Assembly (NCBI GenBank): GCA_027600665.1
Contig: JADGJL010000007.1
Coordinates: forward strand, 1-64,000
Reading direction: 5' to 3'
DNA length: 64,000 nt
Origin: Irineochytrium annulatum
Taxonomy: Eukaryota; Chytridiomycota; Chytridiomycetes; Chytridiales; Chytridiaceae
In this document: positions 39,284-48,743 of the stretch, piece after piece
How positions within the stretch are numbered: position 1 is the first letter of the stretch
Layout of the letters: each line of letters starts with the position of its first letter
Made by a program: the position numbers and the translations under genes
Notes under the pieces: model-generated
Database searches by the model: none
The model's input: the letters and a program-made list of their open reading frames with translations, nothing else
What the model was told of the DNA's origin: nothing

Positions 39284-41359
39284 TTACTGTTCCGTCAATT
39301 TAAGCTTCTCCAAGAACGGCTTCAAGCGATCCACCACATAATGGCTGCCGCCGCGGCCGTTGACTTCCTCGATTACCGCTGCCACCAGAAAAGACGGTGA
39401 TTCAGTATCAAAGGTGACGAAGAAGCCATTCTCCAGCCCTTGCTCACCCTTCTTCGCTTTCAGTTCTGCCGTGCCAGTCTTACCTGCAAGACTGCCACCA
39501 ACAGAACTCAATGTGTGTGCCGTACCGCCTTGGCGAGATACGACTTCTCTCAGAGCGTCTTTGACCGTATTTGCCACCTCCGGTGTAATGATCACCTCGG
39601 GGTCAGAGGTTTCTTTGCCAGCAGTCAGAACAGGCTTCACCAGCTTTCCTTCATTCACAAATGGCGTAAAGGCAGCGGCGAGATGAATTGGCGACATTAA
39701 CATTTCACCCTGTCCATAGGATGTGTCAGCCAACAGCACCTCGGAGGAAAGGTCTTTATGAGCTTCATTCGCATATTGACTTGGCTTCAGGTACAGCTCA
39801 TCCAACCCGAAATTGTCATCAAACCCGAACTTTTGAATTCCGTCGATGAACTTTGCACTGCCCATCTCGGTGGCTTCCATCGCAAAATAAATATTATCGG
39901 AATACACCAGAGCATCGACCATATTGACAGGGCTCAAGCTTTTCACCCGTTTGACGTAATATCCGCCCCAACTGTCGTCCTTACGCCACTGCAAACCGGA
40001 AATCTCGTGGGTTTTGTCCGCTGTCGTTACCTTCTCCATTAGGCCTGCTGCCGCAGTTATTGCTTTGAAGGTTGATCCTGGAGCATATCGAGTAGTGACT
40101 CTATTGATAAAAGGAAGCTTCTCATTCGCCGAATAAGCATCCCACTCTGCCTGTGTAAGTCCTGTAACCATCTTGTTCGGGTTATAGGAGGGCGCGCTCA
40201 CCAACGCCAGCAAGTTGCCGTCCGTCGGATTCATCAGAACCATCGCACCGGCGTCTCCACCACTGGACAATGTCTGATACAATTTCTTCTGTTGTTTGGA
40301 ACTAATCGTCAGTTGAACATTCTGTCCATCTACAGCATCCTTGCGAATAAGCTCAGAACGGGAGTTGCCGGATTCATCCATAATTTCAATCAATCCACCC
40401 CGTTCACCACGCAGCTGTTTCTCCATGGACTGCTCCAAACCCGCTTTGCCAATCCAATCCTCTGCGCGATAATAGCCTTCTGTATCCTTATCCAGATCTT
40501 CCTTGGTGGCTTTACGCACGTAACCAATCAGGTGCGCAGCCGCATCGCCGAGTGGATAATAACGAATTTCCTTGCTTTGCATCGTAACCCCGCTCAAAGA
40601 TTCTGGCACGTCAAACTCCTCTGTTGAACCAATCGGGACAAAGTACTCCGGCTTCACCCATGTCTGTGCAAGCGCCTTGTGAATCGCATCTTCCGAAACC
40701 TGATAATGATTTGCGATTTGGGTAATCATCTGGTCCGGGTTATCACCAAGTTTCCCAGGTACAATGCCCCATTCGTTCATCGTACCCTTGGTAGCCAATG
40801 GCAAACCATCACGATCCACAATGTCTCCACGCTCAGGGAACAGTGTCCTCACGCGTACCTTACTGCCCTTAATCATGTCATTCAGGATCAGCGAGGGCTG
40901 CCAGTTAATTTTCCAACTTTTGCTTCCATCTTCAAGCTCCAGTCGAACCAATTTCAATGTATGCGTCTCACTGACTTCCCCCAAAAAAGTTGTCAGCTGC
41001 AGGTTATAATCCACCTCATATGTATCCGGGTTTTGTTTCTCTGCATCGGCCGCCGTTTCGGCAACATCCACTGGCTCAACCTCCGCCTTGACGGTGGATA
41101 CTTCCATACCTGAATAGATCGCATTGTATTTTTCAACAAATTGTTCCTTGTTCATGCCGGACTCTTGCAGCGAAGCAGACGTCATCAAGGTATACAGCTG
41201 GTCAAACTCCTTTTTTTGCAGATGCTCTACGTACTGATTCACGGTAGTCTGGGGCTTGGCTTCTGCTTCTTTGTTATTCTGCATGTATAGATACATTCCG
41301 ATTCCACCTGCAAACAAGATGGGTAGCAGTCCGTACATTAATTTACGTTTGGATTTCAT
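39284..41359 (-). CDS. Class B penicillin-binding protein (MecA/PbpC-like transpeptidase)
   Basis: A 691-residue cell-wall DD-transpeptidase with an N-terminal membrane anchor (about 7-27), an NTF2-like MecA_N domain (about 35-150), a PBP dimer domain (about 160-330) and a transpeptidase domain with the three active-site motifs STFK, SDN and KTG. The MecA_N domain is also found in Bacillus PbpC (PBP3), so this does not in itself mean methicillin-type resistance. The frame opens at 41410, but AGAGGTGATG precedes the ATG at 41359. Confidence 0.93.
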   Translation of the reverse strand: MKSKRKLMYGLLPILFAGGIGMYLYMQNNKEAEAKPQTTVNQYVEHLQKKEFDQLYTLMTSASLQESGMNKEQFVEKYNAIYSGMEVSTVKAEVEPVDVAETAADAEKQNPDTYEVDYNLQLTTFLGEVSETHTLKLVRLELEDGSKSWKINWQPSLILNDMIKGSKVRVRTLFPERGDIVDRDGLPLATKGTMNEWGIVPGKLGDNPDQMITQIANHYQVSEDAIHKALAQTWVKPEYFVPIGSTEEFDVPESLSGVTMQSKEIRYYPLGDAAAHLIGYVRKATKEDLDKDTEGYYRAEDWIGKAGLEQSMEKQLRGERGGLIEIMDESGNSRSELIRKDAVDGQNVQLTISSKQQKKLYQTLSSGGDAGAMVLMNPTDGNLLALVSAPSYNPNKMVTGLTQAEWDAYSANEKLPFINRVTTRYAPGSTFKAITAAAGLMEKVTTADKTHEISGLQWRKDDSWGGYYVKRVKSLSPVNMVDALVYSDNIYFAMEATEMGSAKFIDGIQKFGFDDNFGLDELYLKPSQYANEAHKDLSSEVLLADTSYGQGEMLMSPIHLAAAFTPFVNEGKLVKPVLTAGKETSDPEVIITPEVANTVKDALREVVSRQGGTAHTLSSVGGSLAGKTGTAELKAKKGEQGLENGFFVTFDTESPSFLVAAVIEEVNGRGGSHYVVDRLKPFLEKLKLTEQ

Positions 41360-41381
41360 GGTTACATCACCTCTAATATAC

Positions 41382-41410
41382 ACTATAGATTTCCAGCGCC
41401 ATTTAAACAA
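41382..41410 (-). promoter_or_regulatory. Promoter of the PBP gene
   Basis: TTGTTT (41410-41405), 17 bp and TATAGT (41387-41382) on the minus strand, just upstream of the start codon. Confidence 0.65.
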
Positions 41411-41536
41411 TGAAACAAATCTGACGAATTTATCATTAAAAATAGCCGAAAGCTCACATAATATGTTTAAATAAGGATAGTGAGATTACATACTAAAGCT
41501 TTTTTGCTATGCAAAAGGCTGAAAAGGAGCCCGATG

Positions 41537-41941
41537 ATGGAAATCAGCTATTTTTTACTCCCCAAAGCCGAAGTGGCCTATATCAAGTCTACCGCTTCCA
41601 TGAAAGATGCTATTGAGCAATTGGAATCGCACCACTACACCGCCATTCCCGTGATTGACCAGGATGGAAAATATGTTGCTACCCTGTCCGAAGGCGATTT
41701 GTTATGGAAAATGCGAAATACACCCGGATTGACTTTTGATACGATGGATCAGGTTCAAGTCCATGAGATTAACAATCGGGTATATAATGAATGTGTATTC
41801 ATTGAGGCTGAGATGGAGGATATGCTGACACTTGCAGCAGACCAAAATTTTGTGCCTGTGGTGGATGTCGATCGTGTCTTCCTCGGTATTATCCGTCGTA
41901 AGGATATTATTGAATACTATACGCGTAACATTTCGGATTAG
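41537..41941 (+). CDS. CBS-domain protein
   Basis: Two CBS motifs in 134 residues: about 10-65 (KDAIEQLESHHYTAIPVIDQDGKYVATLSEGDLL) and about 75-130 (EAEMEDMLTLAADQNFVPVVDVDRVFLGIIRRKDIIEYY). Stand-alone CBS pairs bind adenine nucleotides; Bacillus DarB (YkuL) of similar size binds c-di-AMP, but I cannot assign the ligand here. Two adjacent ATGs (41534, 41537) follow AAAAGGAG; the second has the better spacing. Confidence 0.88.
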   Translation: MEISYFLLPKAEVAYIKSTASMKDAIEQLESHHYTAIPVIDQDGKYVATLSEGDLLWKMRNTPGLTFDTMDQVQVHEINNRVYNECVFIEAEMEDMLTLAADQNFVPVVDVDRVFLGIIRRKDIIEYYTRNISD

Positions 41942-41968
41942 ATGAAGTCGAACATGCCGTAATAATTG

Positions 41969-42015
41969 AAAGGGTACTCCTATGGTCATGTTTGGCCAAA
42001 CCGGGGTACCCTTTT
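41969..42015 (+). terminator. Terminator between CBS and TPR genes
   Basis: AAAGGGTACTCC (41969-41980) pairs with GGGGTACCCTTT (one mismatch), followed by T's; it may serve both convergent genes. Confidence 0.8.
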
Positions 42016-42044
42016 CGTTGCATGGTATGGATATGGAATTGGCT

Positions 42045-42485
42045 CTACTTGCGCCTAGCCCGCTCTTCCTTATAATAACTCAGTACGTCCTTCGAACTTC
42101 CCTGAAATGCCCGCTCTCTGCCGAACTCATACGCCTGGTGCAGATACATATACGCCTCGTCATGCTGTTCAAGTCTCATGCAGATCATGCCGAGATCGAT
42201 CAATGGACTCGTATTTCTATCCGTACTCCGCGTATGTAACGATATCTCAGCCCACGGCTTCGCCAGTTCATATTGCTTCAGATCGATATGTGCATTCGCG
42301 TGGCAGGACGCGATCCAGCTTGCGATCTCCCATTCCATCTTCGGCTCGGGCAACATGCCCCATGCCTGATCATAATAGATGAGGGCTTGTTCATGCTGCT
42401 GCGTCTCATCCAGCACATTACCGGCTTCTACCGTTTCTATAATTTGTCGCTCCAGTTCGGCATGTTCCGGTGTCAGATCTTTCAT
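42045..42485 (-). CDS. TPR-like helical repeat protein
   Basis: A 146-residue all-helical protein with TPR-type segments (QHEQALIYYDQAWGMLP, QYELAKPWAEISL, QHDEAYMYLHQAYEFG). Its ATG overlaps the stop of the SUKH gene (ATGA) and GGAGGAG lies before it. Partner and role are unknown; translational coupling suggests it works with the SUKH protein. Confidence 0.82.
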   Translation of the reverse strand: MKDLTPEHAELERQIIETVEAGNVLDETQQHEQALIYYDQAWGMLPEPKMEWEIASWIASCHANAHIDLKQYELAKPWAEISLHTRSTDRNTSPLIDLGMICMRLEQHDEAYMYLHQAYEFGRERAFQGSSKDVLSYYKEERARRK

Positions 42486-42931
42486 TGCACCGTCTCCTCC
42501 TCCAGGACGAAATACCATTCCAGAAAAGCATTGAAATCAGCCCACTGCGGTTTGCTCTCGCCATTAAGAAACCGTTCGATGGACTCCCCCAATTCCACCA
42601 GTACTACTTCTCCCGTCCGACGATTGTAGAAAAATCCACCTTCACCTTCAAAACTGTCCAGTGGAATATACGCCTCGGGAAGTCCCAATGTAAGCTGTGC
42701 TACATTCATGTCTTCCATATATACGGTGTTCTCCATAAACCAGCAGATCTGATACAACTCCTGATGCCTGCTGTAAAAAGTCGGTCCGTCCTCTGCATGT
42801 ATATAAAATTGGGCAAAATCCGAATGAAGATCAATCTCAAGCTTCAGTAATGCTTCTTCGTATGCCGTTGGAACATCTTCATGCCACCAACCTTGTTCCT
42901 GGCAATAATCAATTACTTTATGGGATAACAT
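42482..42931 (-). CDS. SMI1/KNR4 (SUKH) family protein
   Basis: A 149-residue protein with the SUKH pattern: an N-terminal helical part, then a beta-rich core with PEAYIPLDSFEGEGGFFYNRRTGEVVLVE and a C-terminal helix rich in aromatic residues (FNAFLEWYF). SUKH proteins are often immunity partners of polymorphic toxins, but no toxin gene is visible in the window. CAGGAGG precedes the ATG. It is the middle gene of a three-gene operon. Confidence 0.75.
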   Translation of the reverse strand: MLSHKVIDYCQEQGWWHEDVPTAYEEALLKLEIDLHSDFAQFYIHAEDGPTFYSRHQELYQICWFMENTVYMEDMNVAQLTLGLPEAYIPLDSFEGEGGFFYNRRTGEVVLVELGESIERFLNGESKPQWADFNAFLEWYFVLEEETVQ

Positions 42932-42956
42932 CGTAAGCCTCCTGATATAATTTTTC

Positions 42957-44093
42957 TCACACAGATTTTACAGGTATCCAGATTTGGGGAGGTGTGCCGT
43001 GACCTTTATACACTTCAAGTTCTGGAATACCTGCATGCTTATATGTAGTGGAAGGAAACCACTCTGTCATAATATGGTGCCACAATCGTTGTATCGCCTC
43101 GGGTTCTAATCCATCCGCCTCAAATACACCCCAATGGGACGCGGGCAGTTCGATAGACACCAAACCTTCAGGCACTTCACCCGAGTGAGAGGTAGCAATC
43201 CAGTACTCCATTTGATTGTCCTGCAACTCCCTCTGATCTACACAGATACCCACCAGACCGGGAATAGCTCCGTTATTGAACCCGTTTAAACGTTCCTCAA
43301 TCCCATCTGCCAAAGCCTCCTGCCACATCTTGGGGATCCCTCTTAAATTCTCACCATCCACACAAGAAAATGTTTGTTTGATTCCCACAAAGGTAAGCGG
43401 CTGCTGTTCAATTACATGTTCATTCACATTCATTCGATGGACTCCTCTCCAAGAGCGATACGGGGCACTGTTCTCCATGACCCATTCGTGAAAACATTGG
43501 TAGGCGCTGCTGGCATCGGGGGCCGTAAAAAGATACGTTCCCTCCACCTCTCGGCGACTCATCCTGGAATCTGCAAGATCCCGATCCTCTTCTTCGTTCA
43601 AAACAATTCGATACGCCCCATCTTCCTCGCGGAAGCCAAGGGCGTGTACATTCGTATGTTGTTTATAGTAGCCCAGCTGCAGAACAGCTGGTTGCTCTTC
43701 TGCCATTTTGCCTGTGAAGGCTGGATTGGGGAACTCCTCATCGAAACTGGCTTCATCGGGTGCGATACCTTGATAGAAACCGTTAACTACATTGCCTAGC
43801 AGATTCACAATCTGATGTGCGTAGACATATGGAAACTGTTTAATCTCATACACATCACGATCCAACTGATGCCATTGCAAATACTCCATGATTTTGGAAT
43901 AGGTGAAGCTGACGGCACTGGAAAGTTCTCGATCCAAAGGCTGATTGGCAGTAAGACGAGTCAGTTCCACAATACTGTTCACGTATTCCCAGAATAGTTC
44001 CTGATCGAAACGTGCTTCCTCATGCAGCATATACAAAAAGGTGTTCTCTTCTGCACCTGCATTTTGCATCAGTATCTGAAGTGCTTGTTCCAT
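42957..44093 (-). CDS. GyrI-like effector-binding domain protein with unknown N-terminus
   Basis: The C-terminal ~165 residues (about 215-378) look like a GyrI/Rob-type small-molecule-binding domain: EQQPLTFVGIKQTF, IPKMWQEALADGIEERLN, IPGLVGICVD, EYWIATSH, LPASHWGVFE and the ending YTP-like WIPVK. The first ~200 residues are mostly acidic and do not match anything I know. No helix-turn-helix is evident, so it is probably not a classic AraC or MerR regulator. It starts the operon with the SUKH and TPR genes. Confidence 0.72.
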   Translation of the reverse strand: MEQALQILMQNAGAEENTFLYMLHEEARFDQELFWEYVNSIVELTRLTANQPLDRELSSAVSFTYSKIMEYLQWHQLDRDVYEIKQFPYVYAHQIVNLLGNVVNGFYQGIAPDEASFDEEFPNPAFTGKMAEEQPAVLQLGYYKQHTNVHALGFREEDGAYRIVLNEEEDRDLADSRMSRREVEGTYLFTAPDASSAYQCFHEWVMENSAPYRSWRGVHRMNVNEHVIEQQPLTFVGIKQTFSCVDGENLRGIPKMWQEALADGIEERLNGFNNGAIPGLVGICVDQRELQDNQMEYWIATSHSGEVPEGLVSIELPASHWGVFEADGLEPEAIQRLWHHIMTEWFPSTTYKHAGIPELEVYKGHGTPPQIWIPVKSV

Positions 44094-44281
44094 ATATGAT
44101 ATATACCTCCGATATGAACTATAGTTACTGTATCAAAAGAGCAGGAAGATTGGAAATAGTGCCAGTACTCCTATTCATAAGAAACATATCGAATTCACGT
44201 CCATCCCTCATTTCCTTATTCTGGTGCAACTTTCTTCTTACTCGTTCGTCTAACTACTGACCAACAACGAAGGAGATGACT

Positions 44282-44884
44282 ATGCGAATAACTTGCAGCC
44301 CCGGTTTTCCTGGAAGCATGATTGGAACCATTAATCTTCAGCCATCGAAGTATTACAGCCCACCTTCCATGAACAGTAAGATTACAGATTATGTTGATGC
44401 CAAACTCGTAACCATTCCCTATGTGGAGGATCCGGCATTCGGATCACACTTTGAGGTCATGAAGGTCATGAACGGAACTTATAAAGATGAAATGCATGTC
44501 AGTTACGATGTGGAGTTTACGATTGATGTAGATAAACAAGGTTATATTACGCAATTTGAACATACGTTCCAGCTGGAACGTTATCTGGACCTAGTTCGCA
44601 CACAGTCCTATAAAGTAATCAAGACAAACTGGCGTGCACAAACATTTCATGTGATGACATACAGTTACTTGGAGGAAGTTATTCATCCGCAGAATGTTCT
44701 GTTTAAATGTAACCTCGCAGAAGATGTGTTTGTTGTAGCTGAACTTGTCTCCAATCACGCCGATGGAAGCACATCTGAGCACAGTATCAGAGATATTCAC
44801 TTCCGTGCATTAATCTCGGCACGTGACGATCTGTACCCATTAGAATATATGTGTGAGCCTGATTTCGACCTGAGTCTCGACTAA
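44282..44884 (+). CDS. Conserved-looking protein of unknown function
   Basis: A soluble 200-residue protein with alternating hydrophobic residues (FEVMKVMNGTYKDEMHVSYD, VEFTIDVDKQGYITQFEH) suggesting a beta-rich fold. No signal peptide, membrane helix or known motif is seen. The first ATG (44276) lies inside GGAGATG, so the start at 44282, six bases on, is preferred. It is single-gene with its own terminator. Confidence 0.75.
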   Translation: MRITCSPGFPGSMIGTINLQPSKYYSPPSMNSKITDYVDAKLVTIPYVEDPAFGSHFEVMKVMNGTYKDEMHVSYDVEFTIDVDKQGYITQFEHTFQLERYLDLVRTQSYKVIKTNWRAQTFHVMTYSYLEEVIHPQNVLFKCNLAEDVFVVAELVSNHADGSTSEHSIRDIHFRALISARDDLYPLEYMCEPDFDLSLD

Positions 44885-44949
44885 CCCAAATAGATACATA
44901 TGTAGAAAGAGCATGAGCTGCCCCGAATCAGCGGGGTAACCTGTACTCA

Positions 44950-44995
44950 AAACCAGCTCGGGGATTCTACATTCGATTTCCCAAGCTGGTTTGTT
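44950..44995 (+). terminator. Terminator of the unknown gene
   Basis: AAACCAGCT...GGG and CCC..AGCTGGTTT pair across about 17 bases, followed by TTGTT. Confidence 0.7.
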
Positions 44996-45075
44996 AGTTA
45001 TGAGGATTGATTCTGGTATGGGATGTGACTTACGTTCAATGTTTAATCTATGGGATCACTGTTTACGTGTAGACT

Positions 45076-46065
45076 TTACATCGGATGACCAAATTGCTCC
45101 GCTTGTTCAGCCATCTTCTGACTCAATTTTGCTCTGAGTGCACTCATCCATTCCGGCTCATGTGAAAATTTCTCTTCGGCAGACCGAAGCACACGCACGT
45201 ATCCATATAAATTGGCAAACCGGCGACATGCGGGGAACATGCTCTCCAGATCATAACGTTCTCCCGCCTTGGACCAGTACCCGTTCAGGAACCATTGTTT
45301 CTTCTGCTCCCATTGCTCAGGCTCGATCTCCTCACGCAGACTATCCAGACTTCGCTCCACATCCATCGCGTACCAGTGATACATCGAGTCATCGAAATCA
45401 ATGGCATTACAAGACTGTTTTTTTTCGTCATAGAAGACATTGTCCGGTTCAAAATCGTAGTGGATAAGTCCAAAATTTTGCTTGTTTATCGGCCATGCTG
45501 CAAAATACGTTCGAAGAAGCTCTACCTCGTTCAGAGCAGCCGCCTCCGCAGGAAAACCCTCCAAAATCTTCTGCATCCAATCCAAAACATCTGTATAGGT
45601 CCAGCGCTGCTTCTCCTTTTGCTCAGGTATGAATGATCGCGATAAATGATGCAGTTCACCCAAAGCCTCACCATAGCTGTACAGGATGGAGTCATTCAGT
45701 TCAATGCTCCCTAACTGCGATCCGGGTACTCGCTTGAATACGGAAGCGTAGTATGTTCCCCACGGCGTGTGAGTCTCTACGAGTTCTGTTCCTGAATGGG
45801 CAGGTACCACCTCCATGGCTCCATAATGATTCGTTCGAAGATAACGGAGGAAATCTAGTTCAGCGCTAAGGTTGTTTTTATTCTTTTCCTCTACCGGGGC
45901 AAATCGAAGCAATCGGACCTCTCCCTGATCTCTAAACGGATACACGGCATTGGAGGATATGCGATAATACTGAAACATATCCAGTGACTCGGGATCATAA
46001 CTCCAATTCTTTAGAATCATCTCGGCAAGGTTGTTATTTTGAAATAAATATTTTAATGATAACAT
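45076..46065 (-). CDS. Aminoglycoside phosphotransferase-like kinase
   Basis: A 329-residue protein of the APH/choline-kinase fold with the catalytic loop LIHYDFEPDNVFYD (HxDxxxxN) and the metal-binding AIDFDD. The substrate could be a sugar, choline, homoserine or drug; the family does not predict aminoglycoside resistance by itself. Of two near ATGs (46071, 46065) the second is better spaced after AAAAAGGAG. Confidence 0.85.
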   Translation of the reverse strand: MLSLKYLFQNNNLAEMILKNWSYDPESLDMFQYYRISSNAVYPFRDQGEVRLLRFAPVEEKNKNNLSAELDFLRYLRTNHYGAMEVVPAHSGTELVETHTPWGTYYASVFKRVPGSQLGSIELNDSILYSYGEALGELHHLSRSFIPEQKEKQRWTYTDVLDWMQKILEGFPAEAAALNEVELLRTYFAAWPINKQNFGLIHYDFEPDNVFYDEKKQSCNAIDFDDSMYHWYAMDVERSLDSLREEIEPEQWEQKKQWFLNGYWSKAGERYDLESMFPACRRFANLYGYVRVLRSAEEKFSHEPEWMSALRAKLSQKMAEQAEQFGHPM

Positions 46066-46135
46066 GGGCATTTCTCCTTTTTGATCATTTCGTGTGGATG
46101 GTTTATAGCCATCGTGTGCCTATTTTTGCGCGCAA

Positions 46136-46163
46136 AAAGCCGCAGGCTATGCCTGCGGCTTTT
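46136..46163. terminator. Bidirectional terminator
   Basis: AAAGCCGCAGGC and GCCTGCGGCTTTT form a perfect stem around TAT, with A and T runs on the two sides. It lies between the kinase and the lipoprotein/glycosyltransferase operon. Confidence 0.85.
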
Positions 46164-46471
46164 AAAAATTCTGAGTGTATGAGAAATTTGCACAAGCAAA
46201 TAAACCTCGCATACGCCAGAAAAATTGAGCAGTTATATCCCTATATGTCGGCAGAACTCAGATCGGACTGGGAAACAAGATGTGCTTCCCCCTTCGTCTG
46301 CTGGTCTGCCGGAATTATTCAGTTCATTCTTACCTTATTTGTAGTGATCGAACATACCATCTTAGACCGTCGTTTCATGACGCTCACTCCCTTCAAAAAA
46401 ACCAGTTGTTTCCATAATAGCCGATAACCCTATTGTAAGCAATTACAAAATGACGATAATCCCATCATCTT
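46164..46471. other. Intergenic stretch with no supported gene
   Basis: A plus-strand frame runs across this stretch (45984-46427), but it passes through the terminator and overlaps the kinase antisense. An 82-residue part starting near 46171 has no ribosome-binding site. I see nothing else. Confidence 0.5.
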
Positions 46472-46981
46472 TTACTGCACAACCATCATCCGTTCCACCG
46501 TCTCAGAGTTATCCTTATACCACACCATCACGATATTTTCTTTTTGAAGATCAGACACTTGAATGGACGTATTCGCACTCGGGCTTGATTTGCCCGAGCG
46601 TGGCATCCCCATGCCTTCAGTGATAGTGACATCATCTTTTATATTCAATTTCAATTCCATTCCGGTATCCTTCCATTCCATGCTTGGAGATGAGGTGTCC
46701 TGCATTTCAAGTAACGCCAGCGTAACTGTGTTTCCCTCCACGGAGACGATTCTACCCGTAATGTCGGCATTCATCGTCCCCTGCGTCATGTCGGGACTGC
46801 CTGTTCGATCATTCGTGCCCGGGGTACCCCTTCCACCTCTTGGTGTTCCTCCGTTCATGCCTTGCACAGAACCGGTGTTGGTAATATTCTGGGCGGTTAT
46901 AACATCGCAAGCCGTCAGCATAACCAAGCATCCTAGCAACAGGAATAGCGTAACCGATGTGAAATATTGTTTTTTTCGCAT
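46472..46981 (-). CDS. Lipoprotein of unknown function
   Basis: A 169-residue exported protein with a lipoprotein signal (KKQYF, hydrophobic core, LTAC with Cys25), then a Gly/Thr/Asn-rich linker (about 30-75) and a beta-rich domain (ITGRIVSVEGNTVTLALLEM; VQVSDLQKENIVMVWY-like end), an OB-like pattern seen in small metal- or nucleotide-dependent surface proteins. The gene starts directly after the glycosyltransferase stop and has AAGGTGATC before the ATG. Confidence 0.8.
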   Translation of the reverse strand: MRKKQYFTSVTLFLLLGCLVMLTACDVITAQNITNTGSVQGMNGGTPRGGRGTPGTNDRTGSPDMTQGTMNADITGRIVSVEGNTVTLALLEMQDTSSPSMEWKDTGMELKLNIKDDVTITEGMGMPRSGKSSPSANTSIQVSDLQKENIVMVWYKDNSETVERMMVVQ

Positions 46982-46985
46982 ATGA

Positions 46986-48569
46986 TCACCTTTTTCTCAG
47001 GGAATATTGCTCCAAGGTACCTTTACGATGGAATATGAAGTCATACATGTCTTTGAACCCCATATAGGACAGCACAACCAACAACGGATATACAGGATAG
47101 ATGTATCTGGACTTAATCTCCCAGAGAATATAAAAACCGATGAATCCGAGAATGACCAGAATCAATGAAACTTCATCATACCTTTTACGACGAATTCCAC
47201 CGATCAACCGAATGAGAATAAAACAGTACATCAGGAAATTCATCACATAAACGATCCAGAGTAATCCCGTCCGATAAGCCGAATCCCCCTGCAACAGTTC
47301 TGTTATTGCATTGGTATAGCTATAGGACCCTGCGATTGCGCCTCCCCTTCCTCTTCCGGCACCGATGGAACTTTCATTGCCGATTCCGTATCGGTCCATC
47401 TGGTATGTCCCTTCGGTCCAGGTCCATATGATCTTTTTGTAGTACATCTGCACCAAGTCACTCGCACTTGCTTCAGACAGCTTGTTACCAATCTCCTGTT
47501 TGAACAATGCTGCGCTGTCGGCCTTATTGTAGTTGGCCTGTCTCTGATAGATCTGATAACTCTCCATGTTGTCCCAGAAGCCAAAACGCTCCAGATTAAT
47601 CCCCATATTTAGCCACATATAGACTGGTGCAGCATTCTCTCCAACAGGTTCGTTTACAGCACCGGAAGATTGAAGAACTGCATTCTGAGTCCAGGTTGGT
47701 ACATTAAACAACATAGCTAGCACACCGATGGAAATGACAACTTTCTTCACTCCGATGCTCCGCATATTCAGCAAAATATAGATGATAGCAGCGATTAGCA
47801 CGATAACACCGATGCTTCGAAAGTAATTGCCCATCGCGAGAAAAATGGCGGCAATGACGATTGTTTTCCAAGACTTTTCACGCACAAAACGAATGATAAA
47901 GTATAAACACGATGTCAGAAATGCTGTGGCAATCACATCGTTATAGATCAGGTTGTTCAGGAACAAGGACGGCAGGTACGTCGCTGCAAAGATCAACACA
48001 CCGTAATCACGTTCAGTGGATCTGTCATTCACTTGTTTATAAATAAGGTAAATCATGAATGTGGTTAATGTTGAAAACAAAATATTGAATAGTTTGATAA
48101 CCAGATAGTTGTCCGGGAACAGGTACAGCAACGTCTTCAGGTACAGTACGATCGAGTAGTTAAACGGGAACATGTGCAAATAACCGCCCGTTTCAAACGA
48201 GGAGTAATCCTGGTCATAGAGCATGTTCATGGCGAGTGAAAGAACCGTCTGCGAATCATCCGTAGGCACTCTTGGAAATACGAAAATGATGATAATCTGA
48301 ATGGCCAGAGAACATAACAGCACGATTGGAATGACAACTTTCGGACTGTATTTGTTCAGTTTCAGACACAGAGCATATAATCCGACACCAGAACCAAGAA
48401 GCAAAAGAATGACCGGCAGAAAAATACTCCACTGCTGCATGCCCAAAATGGGATTGTCCCCATACAAGGCGTAGTTGTACTGTGCCCGAACCAACAAGGA
48501 TGAAGCAATAAACACCGCAACAAACACGAGCAAAATGAGATAAAACGACTTATGCAGCATCTTAGACAT
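46986..48569 (-). CDS. GT-C family glycosyltransferase (PMT/ArnT-like)
   Basis: A 527-residue polytopic protein with about 11-12 hydrophobic helices and an early extracytoplasmic loop VPTDDSQTVLSLA carrying the acidic pair expected at the GT-C catalytic position. GT-C enzymes move a sugar from a polyprenyl-phosphate donor to a lipid, polymer or protein on the outside. AAAAGGAG precedes the ATG. The lipoprotein gene follows after 4 bp, so the two form an operon and the lipoprotein may be a partner or acceptor. Confidence 0.85.
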   Translation of the reverse strand: MSKMLHKSFYLILLVFVAVFIASSLLVRAQYNYALYGDNPILGMQQWSIFLPVILLLLGSGVGLYALCLKLNKYSPKVVIPIVLLCSLAIQIIIIFVFPRVPTDDSQTVLSLAMNMLYDQDYSSFETGGYLHMFPFNYSIVLYLKTLLYLFPDNYLVIKLFNILFSTLTTFMIYLIYKQVNDRSTERDYGVLIFAATYLPSLFLNNLIYNDVIATAFLTSCLYFIIRFVREKSWKTIVIAAIFLAMGNYFRSIGVIVLIAAIIYILLNMRSIGVKKVVISIGVLAMLFNVPTWTQNAVLQSSGAVNEPVGENAAPVYMWLNMGINLERFGFWDNMESYQIYQRQANYNKADSAALFKQEIGNKLSEASASDLVQMYYKKIIWTWTEGTYQMDRYGIGNESSIGAGRGRGGAIAGSYSYTNAITELLQGDSAYRTGLLWIVYVMNFLMYCFILIRLIGGIRRKRYDEVSLILVILGFIGFYILWEIKSRYIYPVYPLLVVLSYMGFKDMYDFIFHRKGTLEQYSLRKR

Positions 48570-48743
48570 GCCAAAACTCCTTTTCCATTACAGGATTCCG
48601 TGAGTATTATAATCGCTCTGGCTGAAAAATCGCTGAATTTGAACACCAATTCCATCCACAAAACTAACGAATTATACCTTTAATGTCGATAACATACATC
48701 GAATACATAATCATATCATTTTTAACTAGAAGGAGATTAGAAC

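Noticed and set aside
39284..41359. PBP as a methicillin-resistance gene
   Set aside because: The MecA_N domain also occurs in ordinary Bacillales class B PBPs such as PbpC; no mec regulators or cassette features are near.
45076..46065. APH-like kinase as an aminoglycoside resistance gene
   Set aside because: Only the general kinase motifs are visible; most members of this fold have other substrates.
45984..46427. 147-residue plus-strand frame
   Set aside because: It runs antisense to the kinase gene and through a strong terminator hairpin, without a ribosome-binding site.
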